Position numbers and translations under genes: made by a program | Notes under the pieces: generated by a model | The model's input: the letters and a program-made list of their open reading frames with translations, nothing else | Databases searched by the model: none | What the model was told of the DNA's origin: nothing | From: Isoetes taiwanensis | Taxonomy: Eukaryota > Streptophyta > Lycopodiopsida > Isoetales > Isoetaceae | Assembly (NCBI GenBank): GCA_021234155.1 | Contig: JAJEKV010000074.1 | Coordinates: 6,445,403 to 6,509,402 of the forward strand | Direction of reading: 5' to 3' | Length of the DNA stretch: 64,000 bases | In this document: positions 1-12,627 of the stretch, one piece after another | Layout: every line of letters starts with the position of its first letter | Position numbering within the stretch: the first letter of the stretch is position 1

Positions 1-2224
1 TCAAGTGCCATGATTGTGCACTGTTGTTGAAAGGAAAATTTTTTGTGTCCTATAAAGAATAAGATCAGAGAATGAGGAAAATATTATGGGTCATTTATTG
101 TACATTGCAAAATAGAAAATATATGGGTCATTTATTGTACATTGCAAATAGAAAGGAATAGAAAACATAAATTGAAGTTATATTTCTACAAATTCTTGGA
201 TGTAAGACAATTTACAGAAGTAATACTGACCTCATGATGTAAGCTTGAACAATAGAACTAATAGAACTGCATAAGAGATGAGATGCATTGAAATACCCTT
301 ATGCACAGAAAATTGTTGTTAGAAAAAAATGCTATGGTGAAGTGAAGGATGCAATAGGATGCACACTTCTTCTATAATCAATCAAAAATAACATTTTGAC
401 ACTCAAGAGCAAAGAATCATACCTTTATAGAGGACTGAAAGCGTAATGGGAGGCACAACAATCATTATTGAACCCAGGAGGCAAATAGTGTCTTCTATCA
501 ACCATTTGCATACCAACTTCATGGTTCTTTATAGCCATCCAACCAAAAATTGAGGGGAGTCCATTGATAGGAATTCCTACATAAAGTTAATTGTTAACAT
601 TGATTATGAACATCCTATGTTACTATGGCATCTAGCAATAAATAGAATCGCCTAACATGATACAACCTCTAGCCAATGCAACTTGGCAACGTGCTGCAGA
701 TTCTTGAAGGAGTCAAATTTGACTCATGAACATGCATAAATGGATATTACTTTTCTTAACCTTCAACAATAAAGGAAACAAACTATCTGTTAAATCACAT
801 TTCTGATACCTATAATTGTGACAGATTATTATCCTCAAAGCATGAAGCCCCTTTTTCCTGGTTAAATAAAATTAAAAGAGGGGATGAAGTAGAATAGGAC
901 CTGCACATCAATCAGAGAGGTTGTTAGATGTGCACAAACTACATCCAAAGAAAAAAAAATTAGGAGCTGCAAAGCACTTACAAAAATAGCTGATAATTCT
1001 TCAATTATTTATATATGGCAAAGACCAACATGCCGTTTTGCCCCTAGAATCATTAGCATGAAAAGACTAAAAATCTGCAGAAAACAAAACCATTTCCTTA
1101 CCTGGTTGAGGATGCTAGAAGTAATCATACTACTGCTCCAAGAAATATGGCAGACCCTGAAATTTCTAGCAAATTCTCAATCTTTTACAATTTGCAGAGC
1201 ATCTTGAGTGCCAGAAGAAGAAGTAAGGTCAATTAAGCTAGCAAGAGCTGTCGCTGTGATATATCAGAGGTCCAATACCCCAAAATGCAGAAGGCCAGAA
1301 ACTCATTTTCCACGGGCGAACCCTAATCTAACGTGGAGGCAAGCCAAAACAGGAATGCAATCCCAAAAACACAAATCATAGCAAATTGAATTTTTTCGAT
1401 TTTTGGAATATCGGAGTTTTTTTTCCGGCGTCTAAATTCCTTAAAACCTTAGGAAATCGGGCTAAACAAAAATCCAAAAAAGTTTTTTTTCAAACCTGAA
1501 AATCCCAAATTAACAATATTGATTGATAAGACCAAAAAGGCCATACGAAACAACATTCGTCTTGAGAAAGGTCTTGTTTTCATTGTGATAAATTAGATTG
1601 TAGATATGTAGAAGAATTGAATCCCAAATGATTTTGAATAGTGGAAGCACTTACATACTACAGACATGTCTACTGTCGACAGAATGCGCTATCTAGAACA
1701 ACAAAAGTAGTACAAATTGCAGCACAAACATGGTCACTAAATTCGTTTCTAGCTTCTTTACAGGCGAGCTCATGTAAATTCTGAGCATAAAGAGGCTCCA
1801 AAAAAAAATGTTATTGAAGGAAATTTTAACTTGTAAAGTTCATGTAAATATCTGCTAAACTTAAATCTTGGATGTTTCATAAGCTTCAGTGTTGTTATGT
1901 TTATCATTCTGAATTCGAAAGGCTTGACCTCTTCTCATGTTTGTTCATGTCCATTTCTTACTTTTGTGATCTATTACTTTTGTTCAGAATGGGACAAAAT
2001 GTACAAAGATGCGAAGACAAAGACAATTGTTTTCTTCTGTACATACAACCATAAGATTGTCAAACGTTTCTTCAGCTGAAATTTGCTCAAACTTCTTCAA
2101 ATGTTTCGTCCTTTTGGAATCACAAACCTTGCTTCTCTTTGTTTATGTTTCTTTTGCCAAAGGATATACTCAATGCCAATGGAAACATTAGTGTACAACA
2201 TGAGGTGTTAACAGATAGTTCTTA
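1..2224. other. Downstream flank of CWC22, mostly featureless
   Basis: AT-rich intergenic sequence. I see no convincing gene except a weak minus-strand exon-like stretch at 1102-1306, listed separately. The direct repeat gggtcatttattgtacattg occurs at about 87 and 125. Short reading frames around 1.9-2.2 kb have no coding character. Confidence 0.5.
1102..1306 (-). other. Possible 5' exon of an unrecognised gene
   Basis: On the minus strand an ATG at 1306 opens a frame reading MSFWPSAFWGIGPLIYHSD, which stops at a TAG after about 22 codons. The +1 frame then continues with a plausible peptide (around LIDLTSSSGTQDALQIVKD) that meets a TGA before ending at a canonical-looking donor, accag/gtaagg, at 1102/1101. 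This could be a decayed first exon or chance. I recognise no protein family and find no clear downstream exon between 1100 and 1. The only support is the splice donor and the composition of the frame. Confidence 0.2.
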
Positions 2225-4072
2225 CTAAAGGGGTAGATTAATTTTGTGCCTCTTTGTAGAATTTGAAACTGAATTAAAATGACTTTTAGGTTTCCTTTTT
2301 CTTCTAGGAACTGAGCTCTCATTTTTGCTTGATGATGCAGAATTTGATGCACTTTCGCTTTCAGAATCTGATGCACTTTCACTTCCACTTTCACTATCAC
2401 TATCTGATGATACTTCAGACCCATTTGTTTGTTGCCTAATCAACCGCGGCATGTTCTTTAGGTACTCCCGCAAATTCTCTGTCAGCCCACCAAGACCTAT
2501 TGAGGTGAAGAAATTAACAGCAAATCTGGTGTTCTTTGGATGGTCTTTTGGAAAGATTCCCTCAAAGGAATCCTGCATAAGAGGATCACTCAATCGCTCA
2601 TTAAGCTTCCACAGGCCAAGACGTTCAGAGAGCTCCTGGAATAGAATTTTAATGAAAATACGAGAAGATGAGGTTGTATCCCCTTCTGTTAATCGGATAT
2701 ATTCAAGCGAACGCCAGGATAATGCATCAGATCCCAGTAAATGGGCAAAGAACTTTGCCACATTGCGCAGTTTGGTTGTTTCGAGCCTGTGTATCATAGA
2801 ATACTGTTTTAAAAAGCATGAATCAAAATTTTCCTGATAGACACGATTTATCATGCAGAATCTCTGCGCTAAAAGACTGTAGAAATGAAGATAAGTTCTT
2901 TCCTGGCTGCAACATTCCAGTAACATGATACAGAGCTCCATCTCTTGCCCAGGTTTTAATTTTATTTGCAGTAGCTTATGGCCAGCTTCCTCAAAGTCTA
3001 GGCTACTCATGATGATAAGATATATAGTACGCCTAAGAGAGACCAGATTAGTCTGTGTTTCATCCTGTATATTTAGTTTGTTCATTTCTTCTTCCTCCTT
3101 TTCATCTTCAGAATCATCTGAACTTTCCAAACTTTCCTGCCCCTCCGCACTATCATTTTCTGATTCTTCTAACATTTCCTTCTTTATCTGTTCATATTTG
3201 TTTTCATTCTCCAAATAATTGGGGTCTGGCTTAAACACATCCAAGCCTTGCTCTTGATGTAGATCCTCATCAAGGTGTAGCTCATGGGTAATTTGATCCT
3301 CTCCATCTACAAGGTCAAGTTCAGGAATCACTGCTGGGTGACCCTGAAATGCAGCTTTTCGAATGGCAAAAAGCCCTTCAATCATATATTGGACACGTTT
3401 ATCAATTTCACCTTCATGCAAAATACCTCTAAAGCGCTCAAATATGACATTTAATCCCCGAGGCGAGATTTCCTGAAGGTGTGCACCACATTGTTTCACA
3501 AATTCTACAGCAACTTCAACACTGTCAGCAGTTGGGGCATCAAGCAGACGAATAAGCAACTCTAGAGCAAGAATCTCATGGGCAACCTGCTGATTCACCA
3601 AATGTGCCAGAAACTTAGATGTTGCAAGTAAAACCATCTTGTCGTTTCTCTTATAAGCCCTTCCTAGCTGCAAAACTATCCTCTTCAACAAAAGTTCTCC
3701 AATCTCAGGAAACTTGGTGTTTACCACCGATCCTAGAGCAGCAAAAACGTTAGTAAATGCAGGAGATGCCATTTGACACTTCATACAGAATTTAACAAAC
3801 AATCCTCTGCCTCGAATTAAATTTTCCGCAAACAACTCAGGGATGATATTTTTAATGTTGGTGGCATTCACCTTATTGACAAGTCCGTTAATACTTCTCT
3901 TCAAAGCATCCCATGTCAAGCGCTGATACTCGAGACTGCTTTTATCCTTCACATCCTGCATCATTCTGGCGAGCTTAAAAGGGGGAATATATACACGACT
4001 ATCCTTTGCACTTTTGGGCTTGGCTGACAGAGCATCTTCTTTCTGCATCACTTCTACGGCACCCATTCTCAT
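2225..4072 (-). CDS. CWC22: Pre-mRNA-splicing factor CWC22 (MIF4G + MA3)
   Basis: A 615-codon open frame from ATG at 4072 with no internal stop. CWC22 is a spliceosome component that contacts the exon-junction-complex helicase eIF4A3 and is needed for splicing and EJC loading in the nucleus. Residues about 27-38 read VYIPPFKLARMM, the usual lead-in to the MIF4G domain (about 40-235, with NGLVNKVNATNIKNIIPELF and later LFAIRKAAFQGHPAV). An acidic linker (ESSDDSEDEKEEEE) precedes the MA3 domain at about 340-455. After NFFTSIGLGGLTENLREYLKN comes a Ser/Asp/Glu tail (SDSDSESGSES) and a basic end (PRRKRKPKS). The protein is shorter than typical plant CWC22, lacking most of the long charged N- and C-terminal extensions. 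No intron is visible, so a retrocopy is possible, but the frame is fully open. The ATG was chosen as the first Met upstream of the conserved block. Confidence 0.93.
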   Translation of the reverse strand: MRMGAVEVMQKEDALSAKPKSAKDSRVYIPPFKLARMMQDVKDKSSLEYQRLTWDALKRSINGLVNKVNATNIKNIIPELFAENLIRGRGLFVKFCMKCQMASPAFTNVFAALGSVVNTKFPEIGELLLKRIVLQLGRAYKRNDKMVLLATSKFLAHLVNQQVAHEILALELLIRLLDAPTADSVEVAVEFVKQCGAHLQEISPRGLNVIFERFRGILHEGEIDKRVQYMIEGLFAIRKAAFQGHPAVIPELDLVDGEDQITHELHLDEDLHQEQGLDVFKPDPNYLENENKYEQIKKEMLEESENDSAEGQESLESSDDSEDEKEEEEMNKLNIQDETQTNLVSLRRTIYLIIMSSLDFEEAGHKLLQIKLKPGQEMELCIMLLECCSQERTYLHFYSLLAQRFCMINRVYQENFDSCFLKQYSMIHRLETTKLRNVAKFFAHLLGSDALSWRSLEYIRLTEGDTTSSSRIFIKILFQELSERLGLWKLNERLSDPLMQDSFEGIFPKDHPKNTRFAVNFFTSIGLGGLTENLREYLKNMPRLIRQQTNGSEVSSDSDSESGSESASDSESESASNSASSSKNESSVPRRKRKPKSHFNSVSNSTKRHKINLPL

Positions 4073-7000
4073 GAAAAATCTGATCTCTTTCTGAACAGAC
4101 AGAACTCGAGCTTTTATATGCCAATAGAAAAGGTAAACCCTAACCTTTTTCCTTTGTCTATTTCTAGAAAGGCCTTTTTGCCTTTTAAGACATCTGAACG
4201 CTTGATCTTTAAATCCCCCCTTGAGAAGGGATTATTTCTTGGATATTACCTGCCCCAAAACCTGAATTATTAACCGAAGTTATTGTGGTGCTTAAAAATT
4301 ATTGGATTGGTTTGTTACAATGTCAACATAAGGAGCAATTCTGTAAACATTGTAACATATGGACCTTTAAAAATCGAGCAATATATTACCAAAGAAACAT
4401 AAAGAAGAAAATGTTGGAAGAGCGCTACAGATTAAGTTCATATTAGATATTTGGCGTATGTACCTTGCAGCTAAGCTATACTGGATAACAAATGCATGAC
4501 AAAAGATATGCAAATTTCACTATTCTTCAAGAGAGTTACCATGTATACGATTCACTTTGTTCCTGTTGCTTCAAACATTCAAATAGGCTTGAGAAGAGAA
4601 AAATGTGGGCATAACAGCATAACTTGCAAAAGCATAAGCTTTTAATTTAAGATGCCAGCTTATCACATCTGCAGAAATAAGATGCAAAAGGTCCAACTAG
4701 TCAAAATAATGTTGGAGCTGCTCTTCTAATGGTCAGTGTATTAAAGTTTGTTTTCCATCTTTCCGTCCACTGTTATAGTGCACAAAATCAGAAACCAGTG
4801 TAAAGACAACGGAAGGTCATAGAACATTGAAAGATGTAATCCAAAGATTTTGAATTGGAAGCATTTTGATGCTGCAAATGGATCGCAACTTTGCTCACAT
4901 GCTGCTCTCTTGGTATTCCAAGAAATTTATCTTGTGCCCCTGCATATTGTAAACTGTTTTCTCGGCATCGATGGGTGCCCACATTTTTCGTACATATTAG
5001 CCAGTGAATTATCCAATGCCATTGTCTGCATTGATAATATCTTTTGCAATTTCATTTTTTGCTTCTAACTACTTGAACAAATGTAAAGATATATGTACCA
5101 TTGAACAAAACATTAATTTCTCAAGGTTCCATATTTGAAATCATTACTCTAAACTATATCTTCTGCCCTTTTGCCCACACTTTCGAATACCGTTAAGTGG
5201 TTTTACACAACTGGAAGCAAGGAAATCCCATCAAGTGATTATATTTGAAATCTTGGACAATGGTCATTTCAAGCAAAGATATGATTTGAAGCATGTCACC
5301 TTGAGGGTATTAGAATTGCAGATATGTTAATCTTATGTTAATCTTTAGAATCCAAGTGAGTGTTTCAAATATAGCTGATCTCTGAGAGGCTAGTTTCTTA
5401 TCCAAAATACGACACCTTTACCCAAACTGATATGTTATGTCATGTTAGTTGCTACTCATCTCTATTTAATTTGGCCGCTTTGTAAAAGAACTAGCTCTCA
5501 TTCAAAATATGGCACTTAAATATGAACTGAAATATTATGTTACCTTGCATCTTTGCTGTGAGCCTTTACTACTAGTCTGTACATCCAGATATTCTATGTG
5601 GCTTTCATGATGAAGTTCATAGATCTTATAGAAAAGAAAAAACCTGTAAGTAGAAGCAAACTATATAGGTGCAAATGGGTTGTACAGATGCTGCAATGAT
5701 TATAGTTTGTGGTATCACATTTGACATACATGTTAATAAATAACATCAGATTTAGATCCATTTCACAAGATATATAAATCCCATAATAATTCTAGGTCCT
5801 TCACAATGCCCTCGAAATTGGTGTCTGCTAGTAACAATTCTTGCAATATCATAGAAGCTTTTACCAAAATGCTTGCATACCGGTCCTAAAAAAAAAATTG
5901 GAATTCAGCCAGCTACAATTTACCAAAGCTCGAGATCCAGAAGAATATGATGTCCGAGGTTACTTTTTTTGACAAGTTTAATATATTCCAATTCAACGAT
6001 GAAATAGCAAGAAATGACATAAGTTTGGCACATCAATATGACTACATCTGCATCATAATTCATTCCATCCCTGGTCATTGAGCACAAATCGAACACTGCT
6101 CCATTAACAAAAAAAAAGGATTTTCGATATTAAGCTTCTATCAGAAATGCTATGTGTCATACAATGAGAATCGATAGCAGGCAACGCCAAAGCAATAAAC
6201 AATTGCAAGAAACTCACTCTTGCAATGAAGCCACTCCATGCTTAAAACATTCAAATCCCTCTTGAAAATGCAATACAAAACCAATCGAATTAAGGAGCTG
6301 TAGCTTTGTGGAACACATAGCAAGCTTTTGCGAAGAGCAAGAAGCAAGCTTGATGGGCCTTAATCAGAGCCGACAACATGCAAAAGCAGTGCAAGGAAAT
6401 TTAGCCATGGACGGTTTTTGCCGAAATACTTCAGGCAAACATTTGATCAAATACCAACAAGGAGAAGGAGAAGTATTTTTGTGAAGACGGAAAAGCTTAA
6501 GATCATGTAGCCGAAAATCAATGTTGTTGACCGGTACAAAATAAAACTTCAAGGCTTTAAAGCTTGAAAGAGCCACAAATGAGATAATGCACAAAGACAT
6601 CAGAACGCTATAGCCTTTTTTATATCTTTAGAATGTGCTGAAGACGAAGATCCCATTTATCGCGGGTTGCGCCTCCTCCCATCTCCGTCGGCTGACCACT
6701 AATTTATAAAACTAGGGATTTAATGATGTAGATTAATGCCACTTCAAATTTTGATGAGGTGGAGGTGCTATGTGGATAGACTAGAATTGCAAGAAAGGCT
6801 ATAAGCCCGATAGGGCTGGTGTGCTAAACATCAAAAAGGCATTCACAATACTAATAAATTTTGAAATTACCTTTTTTCGATACTATGGCTATGGTAGAAG
6901 CCTTTGATGGCATACTTTATGGCAGAAGCCCCTGTCGTGAGAGGGTTGCCTCCGATCAAAAAATGCCCACACATGTTGTTTTTATAGCTCTTCCAAACTT

Positions 7001-7200
7001 GAACAAGCTTAAATGCTCCTTGTAGACATGGCAAAAGTTCTTTGTAGACTTGGAGCCTTGATTAGATAATCCGTTATCCGTCGGATCTCTGTTTTAGCTG
7101 TATCAAGCAAACCAAGGACAGAATATTGCCTCCAATTGGAGCTATAGATCTTAGCAGAAATAAGACGGCTCCAACACAACAAAAAATCACAAAAATCATT
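4073..7200. other. Intergenic region upstream of CWC22
   Basis: About 3.1 kb of AT-rich sequence upstream of the minus-strand CWC22 gene, so its promoter should lie in the first few hundred bases above 4073. I found no gene, RNA or transposon domain. Short ORFs at 4.8-5.0 and 6.1-6.6 kb have no recognisable content. Confidence 0.45.
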
Positions 7201-7206
7201 GCCTGA

Positions 7207-7317
7207 CCCAACACAAAATCTTGCCTTAACTTTTAGCTGGAGCTTAAGCAAGAAGGAAGCCTGACCCAACACAAAACCTTACCTAGTTTTAGCTGGAGCT
7301 TAAGCAAAAAGGAAGCA
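7207..7317. repeat. Tandem duplication, unit about 57 bp
   Basis: Two adjacent copies beginning cccaacacaaaatcttgcc / cccaacacaaaaccttacc and ending agctggagcttaagcaa(g/a)aaggaagc. They differ by a few substitutions and a short gap. Confidence 0.75.
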
Positions 7318-7830
7318 TGCTTCATGCTTAATTTGAGACGTACTTATCCAATCAAGCTAATAGTAACATGGCAAGTCCTTAAGAAATGTTGTGGCCAACA
7401 ATTGACATTGGATATTTAAAAATTATACACTTTCATATCCTTCAAAGTGCTCTGAAGGATCCGGCTCTTGTTTTTTCATGGACCACTTGGTCACCTCTAA
7501 ATCATCCACTTTGTTTTACTCCCAACTCTGTATTTGATACCTGATTGTTTTCCATCGAGTTTCAACAAACCCTAGGTGCTCTGAAAGCCGGTCACACGTT
7601 TTCAATTATAACTGGAGATCTGGAAGTCTGCTTCAGCCGAAATTTACTAGAGGCTGCACTTGAATTCTGCATTTGGACACTTCGGACGGGTGTCTGTAAG
7701 GTGACAAAGCCTGTGCCTGCTTCTGACACGTGGAAGCTTTCAGACAGGCATCTGTAAAGGGACAGAGGTTGTGCGTGACCAAAGTGATTGGAGGCTTTCA
7801 AACAAGCGTCTGTAGGATGATACCCTATTC

Positions 7831-9533
7831 ATGGCAACTCCAGTGCTAGAAGAGCCGGAGGAGCCCTGCGTCCCTTCATCCAACCCCACTGATATGCATG
7901 TGGATGGTGCTGATGTGCAGTCCCCTCTATCTAGCACAGACATGGCGGCAAAACTTCTACTGGGAGAGTACATAGATGATATCTCCAATCGCAGACCAGA
8001 TGACACTGGCAAAATTGACAGGTGCACACTGAAAAGAGAAACGGGGGCAAAGTCTCGCGCAACAAGCATAGCTCGGCAGGCATATGACAGATACTCTAGC
8101 CTAGCGGCAAGCCGTATCCGTGCTTCACCACCACCAAACCAGGCAGTTGAGGAGCACTGGAAATAGGTTCAAGCAATGGGAGAGGGCAACAGAGCTCGAA
8201 TTGCTTGCTTGGCAGAGGAGATGCAGGCCTCCACACCCAAATTGCTCAAGAGGCAGCTGGCTAATGAAAAACAGCGTGTTTCAAGCATGGAGACCCGCTA
8301 TAGCACCTAAGATGGCATTCGCTAAGTGGACTCTGGAAGGCAGAAGGACGAGAAGAGTCTTGCTGACGTGCAGGCCCGCATGGATTTCTTGTCCACCGCC
8401 ATTGAGACCATAATACAGGACAAGCAACGTGTTGAGCAGGAGACAATGGCAACCATATCCCGCCTTCAAGCAGAGGCTGAGAAGGCTGCTACTGTGATGC
8501 GAAAAGTCCAGGTCGCTTTTGGAGAGAGCCAGCCACAATTGAGAGCCCTTCAAACTAGGGTCCAAACACAAGAAGTGGCCTCATTAGCAATGAACCCTAT
8601 GCTGGACTCTCGCTTGCAGAAACTGGAGCATAGCTCTGTAGCTCGAGATCATAAGGTGCAAGAGCTGAGAGCAGCCATCGCTGAACAAGACAAGGGCCTC
8701 CATGCAGAGGCTCATGAGCAATTGCAGCAGTGCATGCGTGAATTGACAAGGCAGCAACAATTCCAGCAGGAGCTAAGCTCCCAGCTTCAGGAAGGAGAGA
8801 CCACTATACCTGCCACGGCAGTCCCACCTGCCCAAGAGTCTGCATGGCGTCAGCCAGGGCCGTCTACTACTGCACCGCCAAGTTGCTCCATGCCATCACT
8901 ACCCCAACATAGGCCACAACCTATGCCCCGCCGACAGCAAACAACACCTGTTGTGCCAGGTAGGATTGACCCAACAATTAGAGAGTTCCAGGAGCTGAGA
9001 CGGAGAAGCCACAATGTGGTGGTACATGGCCTGACAGAAGAGGCAGGGGAGGACCTCATTAACCAGCTCCAGACGTTGATTCTTGCTCGAATGACATTCC
9101 CCACACTGATACACATTATTAGGATGAGACGGTATGGTATCCAGCGCCCCGACCGCCCCCTGGTAATGTTCATAGTACGAGATGCGCAAGTAAAGCAGCC
9201 ATACTGCACCAGGGTAGGCAGCTGAAGGGAACTGGCCTGTATGTTGACCGAGACCTGACCCCGGCCCAACAAGAAGACCACAGGCATGAGTTGGCCAAAG
9301 ACAAAAGCATTCGCAGACAGGGAGGAGCTGCAGGACTGATTCAGGGCAAGAGGCAAATATTCAGGCCGCCAAATGCTGCTACGAATCCTGTGAACCCTCC
9401 AGCAGCCCCTGACCATGCCATTGCTTCGCCTGCTACAGTCGCACGCCCTACTCTAGTTGCCTCACCTTCTGTTGCTCGCACATCTCAGGCTGCTTCCACT
9501 TCTGCCATCCCCCCGTTCTGCTGTCGCCACTGA
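7831..9533 (+). pseudogene. LINE ORF1 (coiled-coil + RRM-like), inactivated
   Basis: From ATG 7831 a single frame runs to 9225, interrupted by TAG at 8164 and TAA at 8308 and 8323. Reading through them gives one continuous protein. Its middle is strongly heptad-like and Gln/Glu-rich (LADVQARMDFLSTAIETI, then QQQFQQELSSQLQ), followed by a Pro/Gln-rich linker (PQHRPQPMPRRQQ). A block with SHNVVVHGLTEEAGEDL then resembles the RRM region of LINE ORF1 RNA-binding proteins. Near 9200 a frameshift moves the frame to one containing LKGTGLYVDRDLTPAQQED, typical of the end of that RRM, and continuing to 9533. By analogy it would bind the element's RNA as a nucleic-acid chaperone. All three early stops could be single C-to-T changes from Gln codons. 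Confidence 0.8.
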
Positions 9534-9553
9534 ACTGCCAACAAATAGAAATT

Positions 9554-12500
9554 GTGCCTCCGCATGGTCTCCTGGAATTATCAGGCTTCCCATGGCGAAA
9601 GGGAGATAGTCTCAACTCAGTTGCCGCAGACATGGATCTCATCTTCCTCATGGAAACATGGGAGCATGCAGGTTACAGGATACCCGTCTTGCCAGGATAC
9701 CAGCGCTACTCAATCTTCAATGATTGCACAGGAAAACCGGGGGGGGGGGGGGGTGGTGCCTGCTACTACCGAACGGCCTTGGCACAGTCAATCTCCTTGT
9801 TCAAGACAGACAAGCACAACCGATACCTGTGGGTGCATGTGCAAAACTGCAGTAGCAGACCTCTCTTTGTGCCAGCCAACCCATGAGATTCCATCCCTTG
9901 ACTGATGATGTATTGTAGCTGCGTCCTGCAGAAGGAGCTTGTCCACGGACATCAGATGACAATCAGGTCACGCGCTATGGTAGACAATTGCTTTTCCTCT
10001 GTGGTATTTTTGACCTAGTAATCTACAATGGACTGGCACAATGGCCGTCCACCCGCAAGAGCACCTGTAGACAGGAAAACCAGGGGGGAGGATCTAGTGC
10101 GGTGGACTATGTGCTGGTGCCTGAGGGATATGCACGTCATCAAGCACTTCAAGGTGGGAACAGCTAATAGGGATGAAGAGATCGACTCAGATCACTTATC
10201 ACTGGCTTGGCAGGTTGTGCGAATCCCCTGTGCAACAACTCCTCACATGCCTCAGCTGCGATTGGATTATGAACATGCAAGGGCTTATGCCTAGATGCTT
10301 ATAGATGACCTGGCAGAAATTGTGCAATATCCTACACTAGAGCAACAGACAGGCCGGCTGACTGACGTGCTTAGGACTGCGGTAGAGAGGTGCTTTAGGA
10401 TAAGCCGCCCGCGATGGACCTCTAAATATACAACTTTTCCACATAATCAATGGTTTGATGCAGAGTGCAAGGAACACAAATGCTGGCTCCGCCAGGTCAC
10501 AGACCTGCTTTACGCCCACATGCAGTCAGACAGTACCGCGTCTTTCTTAAAGCTAAGAAAGTCAGGTACATTGCAGTGCATCAAAGGGAAATGTTTTACC
10601 TTCTGGAATGTCACCCCAGGACCTTCTGGCGAAGGGTTCTCAGAAAGCCAGAACAGCCCACATGGAACATTACTTCCGAGCAGTGGAGGCAATACTTACA
10701 ACAGCTATATGACCCTTAGGGTGCATAGGCAGTATTACCCTTGGAAGAAGGCAAAGTGCTGGAAATCATGGATTCGGACGTGGAACAAGGCTTACAACGT
10801 CTTGCAATGGGAAAGCGCCAGACCTGGATAGTATGCAGGGAGAATTGCTTAAGTGGGCAGGGCCGTCCATAGTACCGGTGCTGACCGCATTGTTCAACAA
10901 GGCATTACAGGAAGGCTTCCCACTGCAGTGGACCAATAACAGAGTTATTCCCATCTATAAAGCAGGTGACCCGCACTGCCCAGCCAATTACTGGACAATC
11001 ATGGTCAGTTCAGTCTTTGCAAAACTGCTTGCTGGGATTCTCGAGCAGCAGTTGACGGGCTGGGCAGAGGCAGCAGAGGTGCAAGCCCTCACCCAGGTAG
11101 GATTCAAACCCCGGCACTCAACCATTGACCACATCTTCACGTTGCGAACTCTAGTTGAAGACAGCAGGAACTGCCGTCAGGATCTATATTGTTGCTTCGT
11201 GGATTTTGCGAAGGCGTTTGATACTGTGCCTCGGGAAAAACTATGGGCAAGATTGCGATAGCTAGGGGTTCTTGTAGATTGCAGTGTAAAAGATGCTCGG
11301 GTCGGTTGCAGCCGACACGCCAACCATTTGATAGTAGTATTGGGGTTCATCAGGGATGCCCTCTCTCCCCAACATTGTTTGGGCTTTACATTGATCAATT
11401 GGAGAGCTGGCTTGCTGATAATGGGGGCAACGGAGCTCACCTTATATGTTGATGATGTGGACCTCCTAGCTTACACACCAATAGACATGCAACGACATCT
11501 CGATGCCCTGGACACATTCTGCCAAGCGGCTGATATGTGTGTCAACCTGGCCAAGACTAAGGTGGTTCTCATATCATCCTCATGTCAGCCGAGTATCTCT
11601 TCCTTCAGTTACCGAGGACAGAATGTGGAAATGGCATCCATATACAAATATTTGGGAGTGGAATTTCCTTCCACAATGATTGGGACATATCCATATGGCT
11701 ATGAGTGACGGCGGGCTGGAAGGCACTATGTGCGATGCAAAATAATAGTCATAGAGCAGAGTTGTATGATTGGGCCCATCAGTCACACCTGTTCAAGGTC
11801 TTAGTGGAGCCTGTCCTTTTATAGGGGGTTGAAGTATGGGGCCCAGTAGTATCCCTCGCTACCTAGAATGACTTGGAGCAGGTGCAGAAAGCCTTCTTGG
11901 TACGAGCACTAGGGGTGAAGTCCACAGTCCCATATCAAATTCTACTGCAGGAGACGGGATTCTTGCCTCTTCAGAGGGCGGCCCTTGATCGCCACATTCT
12001 CTATTTTCAGAAGATGGTCAATATAGACAATGCTCGTCTCCCTAACGTAGCTTATATCATGTGCAATGGGGCCGCAGCGCCTCAAGGCCTGTTGGAGGGA
12101 AAAGAGAGCTCAATGGTTGGCTAGATGGAATGTGTAGGAGCACAGGTGCATACATGTGCAAACAGAGGCAAATTGCCATAGCTTGAGGCAATATCTTGAT
12201 GCTTGCTTCCTCAGCAAGCTTTGGGATGCCATTGCCCTTAAACAGGTCAAGACAACACACTACCAATGCCACATAAATCCCACATTGGAATGAGGCCCGC
12301 AATGCTACCTGCATACCCACTTGCCTATGAAAAGGTACACACTCATTGCCTCCATTCCGCAAGGGCACACCGTCTTTGAATTGAGACGAGCAGATGGACT
12401 GGTGAGCCATGCCAGGACAGACTCTGTTAATGTGGCCAAATGGGAGTCATTGAGGATGAATCTCATACCCATCATATGATCAAATCCGAACGCGCTATGC

Positions 12501-12627
12501 TGAGTTGGTCAGGCCTGGCCAGCCGCTACATGTGACATTGAGCATGGCTTCCGTACGGGTGCTGGGATCATACCTTCAGGAGGTTATGGACATGCGAGAT
12601 CAGCTATGTCTTCGAGCACACACTTGA
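9554..12627 (+). pseudogene. LINE ORF2 (endonuclease + reverse transcriptase), inactivated
   Basis: The endonuclease start reads DSLNSVAADMDLIFLMETW. A run of 13 G near 9740 breaks the frame. The endonuclease end at about 10090-10205 carries the catalytic SDH signature (DSDHLSL). The reverse transcriptase lies at about 10830-11600: VIPIYKAGDPHCPANYW, the box GFKPRHSTIDHIFTLRTLVE, motif A in CCFVDFAKAFDTVP (about 11200), motif B in HQGCPLSPTLF (11350), and motif C YVDD within LTLYVDDVDLL (about 11450). Thumb and C-terminal segments follow (EQVQKAFLVRALGVKSTVPYQ, then SYLQEVMDMRDQ), ending at TGA 12625-12627. At least six frame changes or stops divide the gene, so this copy cannot make the enzyme. 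The family normally nicks target DNA and primes reverse transcription on it. Confidence 0.88.

Noticed and set aside
2188-3218. ORFs overlapping CWC22 in other frames (for example 2325-2837 plus)
   Set aside because: Antisense or shifted shadows of a conserved coding sequence; no domain content.
7545-7801. Short ORFs just upstream of the LINE ORF1
   Set aside because: Probably LINE 5' UTR or flank; they contain duplicated phrases (cagacaggcatctgta / caaacaagcgtctgta) and no domain.
9738-9752. Run of G at a LINE frame break as a programmed slippery site
   Set aside because: The element carries many unrelated stops and shifts, so the homopolymer is better explained by decay or sequencing error.
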